From Candidatus Gottesmanbacteria bacterium (GTDB lineage: Bacteria; Patescibacteriota; Microgenomatia; JACPZF01), in contig JACPZF010000003.1 of NCBI GenBank assembly GCA_016195615.1, positions 1 through 18,855 on the forward strand: a stretch of 18,855 bases of DNA. Reading direction: 5' to 3'. Under the pieces are notes generated by a model. That model did no database searches. It saw only the letters and a program-made list of their open reading frames with translations, and was not told where the DNA came from. This document shows, in pieces, positions 14,948 through 18,855 of the stretch. The translations under genes were made by a program, and so were the position numbers. How positions within the stretch are numbered: the stretch's first letter is position 1; every line of letters begins with the position of its first letter.

Positions 14948-15646
14948 AAAAAGCAGCACATACTCGCCTTGAGGTTTGTTTTTCCTAAAATACTTCAGCC
15001 ATTCTGATGATTTCTTTTTTTCTACTTCTTCGTAAATTTTAGTCAACTCGCGCGCCAATACAATTTCGCTGTCGTCGAAGACTTTATTAAAATCTTCTAA
15101 AACCTGGGGGAGACGATGCGGGGCTTCGTAAAAAACCACTGTTGGTTTGGAGAGATTTTTAGGAAGGGAACTTAAGGTATTTTTAAGAGCCTTAAAAAAA
15201 GCTTCTCTTTTGGGCTGACTGCTTGGGGGAAAACCCAAAAACCAAAAACTATTTAAGGGCAAACCGCTACTTGTTATGCCTGTAAGAAGAGCCGAGGCTC
15301 CGGGCAGACTAATGACTTTTATTTTTCTCTTTAAACACTCATAAACCAACTTAAAACCTGGATCTGATAAAAGCGGGGTGCCCGCGTCGCTGATTAAGCC
15401 GATATTGGCTCCGTTTTGTAAAAGGTTAATAACTTGGGGAACTTTCTGTCCTTCGACTTCGTCGTAAAAGGAAATTAATTTCGGAGTTTTTTTCCATACT
15501 TTCGTTTCGAACTGTTTTAGAAGCATGCCAGTTTGTCTGGTATCTTCACAAAGCAGATAATCGACGCTAAAAATGGTCTCGATGGCGCGTGCCGTTATGT
15601 CTTTAAGATTGCCGATAGGTGTCGCGATTAAATACAAAGTTCCCAT
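14933..15646 (-). CDS. rsmI: 16S rRNA (cytidine-1402-2'-O)-methyltransferase
   Basis: RsmI adds the 2'-O-methyl of m4Cm1402 in 16S rRNA at the ribosomal P site, using SAM. The 237 residues show the tetrapyrrole-methylase fold of the family: MGTLYLIATPIGNLKDIT at the start, CEDTRQTG, the SAM loop LISDAGTPLLSDPG, LPGASALLTGITSSGLP, FLGFPP, VFYEAPHRL and LARELTKIYEE. E. coli RsmI is 286 residues; the ~50-residue C-terminal extension is missing, and this shorter form looks complete. The ATG at 15646 is chosen because it gives the usual 'MGTLY' start; an upstream TTG would add 3 residues. It is the only minus-strand gene, divergent from gap (whose -35 box lies 3-8 nt upstream of this ATG) and convergent with the synthetase gene. 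Confidence 0.94.
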   Translation of the reverse strand: MGTLYLIATPIGNLKDITARAIETIFSVDYLLCEDTRQTGMLLKQFETKVWKKTPKLISFYDEVEGQKVPQVINLLQNGANIGLISDAGTPLLSDPGFKLVYECLKRKIKVISLPGASALLTGITSSGLPLNSFWFLGFPPSSQPKREAFFKALKNTLSSLPKNLSKPTVVFYEAPHRLPQVLEDFNKVFDDSEIVLARELTKIYEEVEKKKSSEWLKYFRKNKPQGEYVLLFTTRV

Positions 15647-15648
15647 GC

Positions 15649-15677
15649 TTGACAAGGTTTGCTTATTGTTCTATATT
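15649..15677 (+). promoter_or_regulatory. Strong promoter of gap-pgk, abutting the rsmI start
   Basis: A perfect TTGACA (15649-15654), a 17-nt spacer and TATATT (15672-15677). Transcription would begin near 15684, leaving about 10 nt before the gap ATG at 15694, and no Shine-Dalgarno fits there. Because the -35 box sits next to the rsmI start codon on the opposite strand, RNA polymerase binding here could interfere with rsmI expression (inference). Confidence 0.72.
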
Positions 15678-15693
15678 AAGATTCTCCTATTTT

Positions 15694-16728
15694 ATGACAA
15701 ATAAAAGCGAACATGCAAAAAATAGGGTACGACTAGCCATCAATGGCTTCGGGAGAACCGGGCGAGCCGCCTGCCGCATTGCTCTTTTAAACCCCAATTG
15801 CGAAATAGTCGCGATTAACTCCAAAGCTGATGCTAAAAATTACGCCTATCTCCTTAAATATGATTCCTTATATGGCATGTTTCCTGGCGAGGTTAAAGTT
15901 ATTGACGAAACCACAATTTCCTACAATGGTCAGCCGATTAAAGTTTTTTCCCAGAAGTCTGAAGAAATGCCTTGGAAAAATCTTGATATCGATATTGTTC
16001 TCGAATCTTCCGGTCGTTTCTCCCAAAGAGAAAAAGCCAATCTCCATCGCGAGTTCGGTGCTAAAAGAGTCATCATTACTGCTCCGGCAGAGGGCGAGGA
16101 TGCTTCCTTTGTTCTCGGAGTTAATGAAAAAATTTTCGATCCCAAAAAACATTTTATTGTCAGCAATGCCTCTTGTACGACAAACTGCTTGGCTCTCCTG
16201 GCCATGCTCCTTGATGAGAAATTTAAAATTGTCACCGGATACATGAATACAGTTCACGCCTACACTAATGACCAAAGGCTGCACGATAATTCCCACCCCA
16301 AAGATTTACGAAGAGCGCGCGCGGCGGCAAATTCCATAATTCCTACCTCAACTGGTGCTGCTAAAGCTATCGGCGTGATTTTGCCAAAATTAGAAGGTAA
16401 ATTGGATGGAATCGCGCTTCGCGTCCCTGTGCCAACGGTGTCTCTGCTCAGTTTTACGGTGCTGACGAAAAAGACGACAACCGTTAAGGAAATTAATAAA
16501 GTTTTTAAAGATGCGGAGAAGGGAATTCTGAAAGGAATTCTCGGCACCTCTGATGAACCATTGGTTTCCGTTGATTTTAAGGGAGATAGCAGATCTTCTA
16601 TCGTGGATACGGCGCTGACTTCTGTTTTAAATGGTAATCTTATAACTGTTTTCTCCTGGTATGACAATGAGTGGGGCTATGCCGCAAGACTGATTGATTT
16701 AGCGGTTTATATTCATAAACACAGTTAG
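15694..16728 (+). CDS. gap: Glyceraldehyde-3-phosphate dehydrogenase with NADP-type cofactor residues
   Basis: GAPDH interconverts GAP and 1,3-bisphosphoglycerate. The 344 residues show the Rossmann start INGFGRTGR (16-24), catalytic Cys161 in SNASCTTNC, His188 in TVHAYTNDQR, and the STGAAKAIG and WYDNEWGY signatures. The cofactor-selecting sites differ from the NAD enzyme. Ser43 sits where Asp32 (B. stearothermophilus numbering) ends beta strand 2, and Asn199-Ser200 replace Leu187-Pro188. These positions switch the enzyme toward NADP when mutated and are changed in NADP-type GapB, so an NADPH-using, gluconeogenic enzyme is likely (inference). An inserted Pro202 follows in HPKDLRRA. The ATG at 15694 is used; an extension to 15619 would overlap rsmI and the promoter. 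pgk follows after 3 nt. Confidence 0.96.
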   Translation: MTNKSEHAKNRVRLAINGFGRTGRAACRIALLNPNCEIVAINSKADAKNYAYLLKYDSLYGMFPGEVKVIDETTISYNGQPIKVFSQKSEEMPWKNLDIDIVLESSGRFSQREKANLHREFGAKRVIITAPAEGEDASFVLGVNEKIFDPKKHFIVSNASCTTNCLALLAMLLDEKFKIVTGYMNTVHAYTNDQRLHDNSHPKDLRRARAAANSIIPTSTGAAKAIGVILPKLEGKLDGIALRVPVPTVSLLSFTVLTKKTTTVKEINKVFKDAEKGILKGILGTSDEPLVSVDFKGDSRSSIVDTALTSVLNGNLITVFSWYDNEWGYAARLIDLAVYIHKHS

Positions 16729-16731
16729 GCT

Positions 16732-17964
16732 ATGAATAAAAAGACGGTTTTGGAACAGGACGTCTTTGGTAAAAGAGTCATTCACCGCGTGGCCTACGAC
16801 GTTCCTCTAAAAGAAGTCAACGGCAAAATGGAAGTAAGCGACGACATTCGAATTAAAGCTACCATCCCCACTCTTAATTATTTACTCGAAAATAAATCTA
16901 AAATAATTCTTTTGTCATGGTTAAAAAGACCCAAGGGAAAAGTTGTCGAGGAGTGGCGGATGGATCCGGTAGCCAAGCGGCTCTCGGAAATTCTTAATAA
17001 GAGAGTAAAAAAAGTGGATAGCGTTGTCGGTAAGGAAGTGGAGAAGGAAGTTTTTTCTCTAAAGGTCGGGGAAATTTTAATGCTGGAAAATGTTCGGTTT
17101 CACCCGGGGGAAATTAGCGCCGACGATAAATTTGCCAAAAAGTTAGCCAGTCTGGGGGAAGTAAAAGTTCAGGACGCTTTTGCGCAGGTGCATCGAATTC
17201 ACGCTTCGATTACCGGTATTCCCAAATTTCTGCCAACGGTGGCCGGGTTATATTTAGAAAAAGAGGTTGATGCGCTAACACCGCTGGTTACTTCTCCAGG
17301 GCGGCCTTTTATCGTCATCATCGGCGGCGGCAAAATATCCGACAAAATTGACGCGATTGGCAATTTAATCAAAATTGCTGATTATATTTTAGTAGGAGGC
17401 GGTGCGGCCAATACTTTTATGAAAGGCTTAGGATACGAAATCGGCAATTCTTTTTTAGAAGATGTGTTTGTCGACAAAGCCAAAAAGGAGAAGAAAGATT
17501 TCACTCAGTATGCGAGAGATTTAATAAAAGCCTATCCTCAAAAAATTATTCTACCGGTTGATTTTACGGCCGGTGACGATTTGCAAAATCCCCACGCTAC
17601 CAAACTCGTCAAGGTAGCAGTAAGTAAAAATTTAGTAGCTAAACCCTGGGCGCTTTTAGATATCGGGCCGGATACGGTGAAAAATTTTATTCTCTATGTT
17701 AAATCAGCTAAAACTATTTTTTGGAACGGTCCCTTAGGGGTGTTTGAAGACAGCCGTTTTGCCCAAGGCACAGAACAGGTTGCTTTAGCCGTTGCCAAAA
17801 ATAGAAATATCACGGTTTTAGGCGGAGGCGACACCATTGCCGCGGCGAGAAAATTTAAACTCGAAAATTCCTTTACTCATATTTCTCTCGCGGGCGGAGT
17901 AACCCTTGAATTTCTCGCGGGTAAAAAACTGCCGGGGATTGAGGCTATTATGGACAAGGATTAA
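16732..17964 (+). CDS. pgk: Phosphoglycerate kinase with altered substrate-site residues
   Basis: PGK transfers phosphate between 1,3-bisphosphoglycerate and ADP. The 410 residues follow the family throughout: LENVRFHPGE, AFAQVHRIHASITG, the GGGKISDKIDAIGNL loop, the nucleotide site FWNGPLGVFEDSRFAQGT, and GGGDTIAA. In the N-terminal basic patch that holds 3-phosphoglycerate, three canonical residues differ: R-D-N-VP reads RVAYDVPL, so yeast Asp23 becomes Ala21 and Asn25 becomes Asp23; and SHLGRPKG reads SWLKRPKG, so His62 becomes Trp63. The Arg residues of the patch (R40, R66, the R of NVRFH and the R of VHRIH) remain. The late SLAGGVTLEFL also departs from the usual STGGGASLE. It is translated 3 nt after gap. 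Confidence 0.93.
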   Translation: MNKKTVLEQDVFGKRVIHRVAYDVPLKEVNGKMEVSDDIRIKATIPTLNYLLENKSKIILLSWLKRPKGKVVEEWRMDPVAKRLSEILNKRVKKVDSVVGKEVEKEVFSLKVGEILMLENVRFHPGEISADDKFAKKLASLGEVKVQDAFAQVHRIHASITGIPKFLPTVAGLYLEKEVDALTPLVTSPGRPFIVIIGGGKISDKIDAIGNLIKIADYILVGGGAANTFMKGLGYEIGNSFLEDVFVDKAKKEKKDFTQYARDLIKAYPQKIILPVDFTAGDDLQNPHATKLVKVAVSKNLVAKPWALLDIGPDTVKNFILYVKSAKTIFWNGPLGVFEDSRFAQGTEQVALAVAKNRNITVLGGGDTIAAARKFKLENSFTHISLAGGVTLEFLAGKKLPGIEAIMDKD

Positions 17965-18058
17965 TAAATAGTTTTCGTTCTTCTCGCTTTGCCATTTCTA
18001 CAAACTCATTATAGTTGTACTTTTATGCAATCCTGCAGTTTTCACTACGTCTATACGG

Positions 18059-18067
18059 TGGTATAAT
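18059..18067 (+). promoter_or_regulatory. Extended -10 promoter of the 18074 gene
   Basis: TGG followed by a perfect TATAAT (18062-18067) forms an extended -10. A weak TTTTCA at 18039-18044 stands 17 nt upstream as the -35. The expected start coincides with the ATG at 18074, giving a leaderless mRNA. The 109-nt stretch after pgk (17965-18073) holds no clear terminator hairpin, only a T/C-rich run. Confidence 0.6.
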
Positions 18068-18073
18068 TACTTC

Positions 18074-18739
18074 ATGAATAAAAGTGAAGACGTACAGTTA
18101 CTTCTTACCGAAAGACCAAATATCGCTGAGGTTATTCAAAACTTTCCTGATGGTGCATTTATCTATTTTTATCCTGATAGAACAATTTTTCCAAGATTAC
18201 ATAAAAAATTACAAACGGCTCTTCCTCACCATTTCATAATTCTTACACCGCGTACGGGTCAACTTTCATTTCCAGCCGATATGGGTACACAGATAGACGA
18301 TCATTTTAATTGTTACTCTACCGATAAAAGTTACATAATCAGAACTTTTGGTGTTAATGTTGTATCTCCTGATCACCCTATTACAGACTATCTTCCAGAC
18401 TTGATAACTCCTGGAATTAATTGTTATATAGAGGAAGGCGGTACTATGGTTCCTGTTGGCGGAACAAATGCATTATTAATAAGTCTACTTAAACCAGGAG
18501 AAGATACTTATTTAGACAGCAATGGTTATAACACTATAGCTACTAGGAAAATGGACGAAGGACTAATAGAATTCAAAAAAACGGCAAGAATTCCCAAAGA
18601 GGATAAGTGGCTTTATGGAGATCCAAGATTTACGGGACACATTGATCTTGTATTAACTGGATTTGCGAATTCGCATGGCGAATTAAGAGGTGGAGAAAGG
18701 GTTTATTATATAGATAATATACTGTACCCCAGAAACTAG
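18074..18739 (+). CDS. Unrecognised 221-residue cytoplasmic protein, possibly a cut-down guanidine-modifying-enzyme fold
   Basis: This protein has no signal peptide and no transmembrane helix, and mixes alpha and beta segments. I do not recognise a family with confidence. Two stretches recall agmatine/peptidyl-arginine deiminases: EEGGTMVPVGGT (120-131), like their EGG-x-D/H strand, and LYGDPRFTGHIDLVLTG with His189 and Asp191, like LYGDxTxGHxD. The C-terminal catalytic Cys motif of that superfamily is absent (the protein ends ...NILYPRN), and the spacing is shorter, so it would be inactive or not related. The gene has its own promoter, a more A/T-rich codon style than the metabolic genes (by eye), and sits next to an IS3-type transposase gene. 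Recent acquisition is plausible. Confidence 0.65.
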   Translation: MNKSEDVQLLLTERPNIAEVIQNFPDGAFIYFYPDRTIFPRLHKKLQTALPHHFIILTPRTGQLSFPADMGTQIDDHFNCYSTDKSYIIRTFGVNVVSPDHPITDYLPDLITPGINCYIEEGGTMVPVGGTNALLISLLKPGEDTYLDSNGYNTIATRKMDEGLIEFKKTARIPKEDKWLYGDPRFTGHIDLVLTGFANSHGELRGGERVYYIDNILYPRN

Positions 18740-18762
18740 ACCACCTGCTAAGATAGAATTCT

Positions 18763-18855
18763 ATGGACAAAAATATCAAACGGGTACATTCACCGGAGTT
18801 TAAAACTCAGGTGGTAGTTGAACTTTTAAAACAGAATGAGACAATGGCGCAAATC
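18763..18855 (+). mobile_element. Start of an IS3/IS911-type OrfA transposase, cut by the window edge
   Basis: Thirty-one codons run from ATG 18763 to the edge. VHSPEFKTQVVVELLKQNETMAQI matches the N-terminal helix-turn-helix of IS3-family OrfA proteins ('-SPEFK--VV-E-L-GE-T-A-I-'). OrfA binds the terminal inverted repeats and is joined to the OrfB integrase by a -1 frameshift; both would lie to the right. Its start is 24 nt after the stop of the previous gene, so the left terminal repeat should lie around 18740-18762 if the element is complete. Confidence 0.72.

Noticed and set aside
15619..15693. N-terminal extension of GAPDH
   Set aside because: It overlaps rsmI and the gap promoter and adds residues with no GAPDH similarity.
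15868..16667. Long minus-strand frames opposite gap
   Set aside because: They are antisense shadows of a highly conserved gene and show no family similarity or initiation signals.
18740..18815. ACCACCTG (18740-18747) and CAGGTGGT (18808-18815) as IS inverted repeats
   Set aside because: They are only 8 bp long and the second copy lies inside the transposase coding sequence, so chance is likely.

Overview
The window is an A+T-rich, densely packed bacterial segment. It reads best as a Candidate Phyla Radiation (Patescibacteria) genome, probably of the Microgenomates type. This is inferred from short versions of core proteins (a trigger factor without its PPIase domain, a short HolA, a short RsmI), overlapping genes, very few Shine-Dalgarno sequences, and an archaeal-type FBP aldolase/phosphatase. 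TGA is used as a stop (for example yidC and holA), so the genetic code is standard and not the Gracilibacteria/SR1 type.

Layout. 1-250: C-terminal remnant of an IS5-like transposase, then the promoter of tRNA-Leu(UAG). 251-4462: tRNA-Leu; a YidC/Oxa1-type insertase; an SPFH/Band 7 protein; an exported helical protein; a small membrane-anchored protein; a PPIase-less trigger factor; and a coiled-coil hypothetical protein with its own promoter. This is a membrane-biogenesis and protein-folding block. 4470-4674: a promoter, a broken tRNA-like element and tRNA-Val(GAC). 4678-14914: a same-strand run of a small HExxH protein, HolA, phosphomannomutase/phosphoglucomutase, bifunctional phosphoglucose/phosphomannose isomerase, PEP synthase, cofactor-independent phosphoglycerate mutase, FBP aldolase/phosphatase and an ADP-forming acyl-CoA synthetase that lacks part of its ATP-grasp domain. 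14933-15646 (minus strand): RsmI. 15694-17964: GAPDH and PGK. 18074-18739: an unrecognised protein with its own promoter. 18763-end: start of an IS3-type OrfA transposase.

How the genes fit together. The central block covers most of a route from pyruvate to hexose phosphates: PEP synthase, iPGM, PGK, GAPDH, FBP aldolase/phosphatase, PGI/PMI and PMM/PGM. Only enolase and triosephosphate isomerase are absent from the window. PEP synthase and the FBP aldolase/phosphatase are gluconeogenic enzymes, and GAPDH carries NADP-type residues at the cofactor-selecting positions. The block therefore looks set up for biosynthesis of glucose-1-P and mannose-1-P rather than for glycolytic energy production.

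Recurring oddities. Several key enzymes depart from the textbook form: PGK has changed 3-phosphoglycerate contacts, and the acyl-CoA synthetase has lost about 120 residues. Four protein genes have a good sigma70-type promoter ending so close to the ATG that the mRNA should be leaderless or nearly so, and two more follow a tRNA by 3 and 15 nt. I found no CRISPR array, prophage or obvious defence system. The window is bounded on both sides by transposase fragments.
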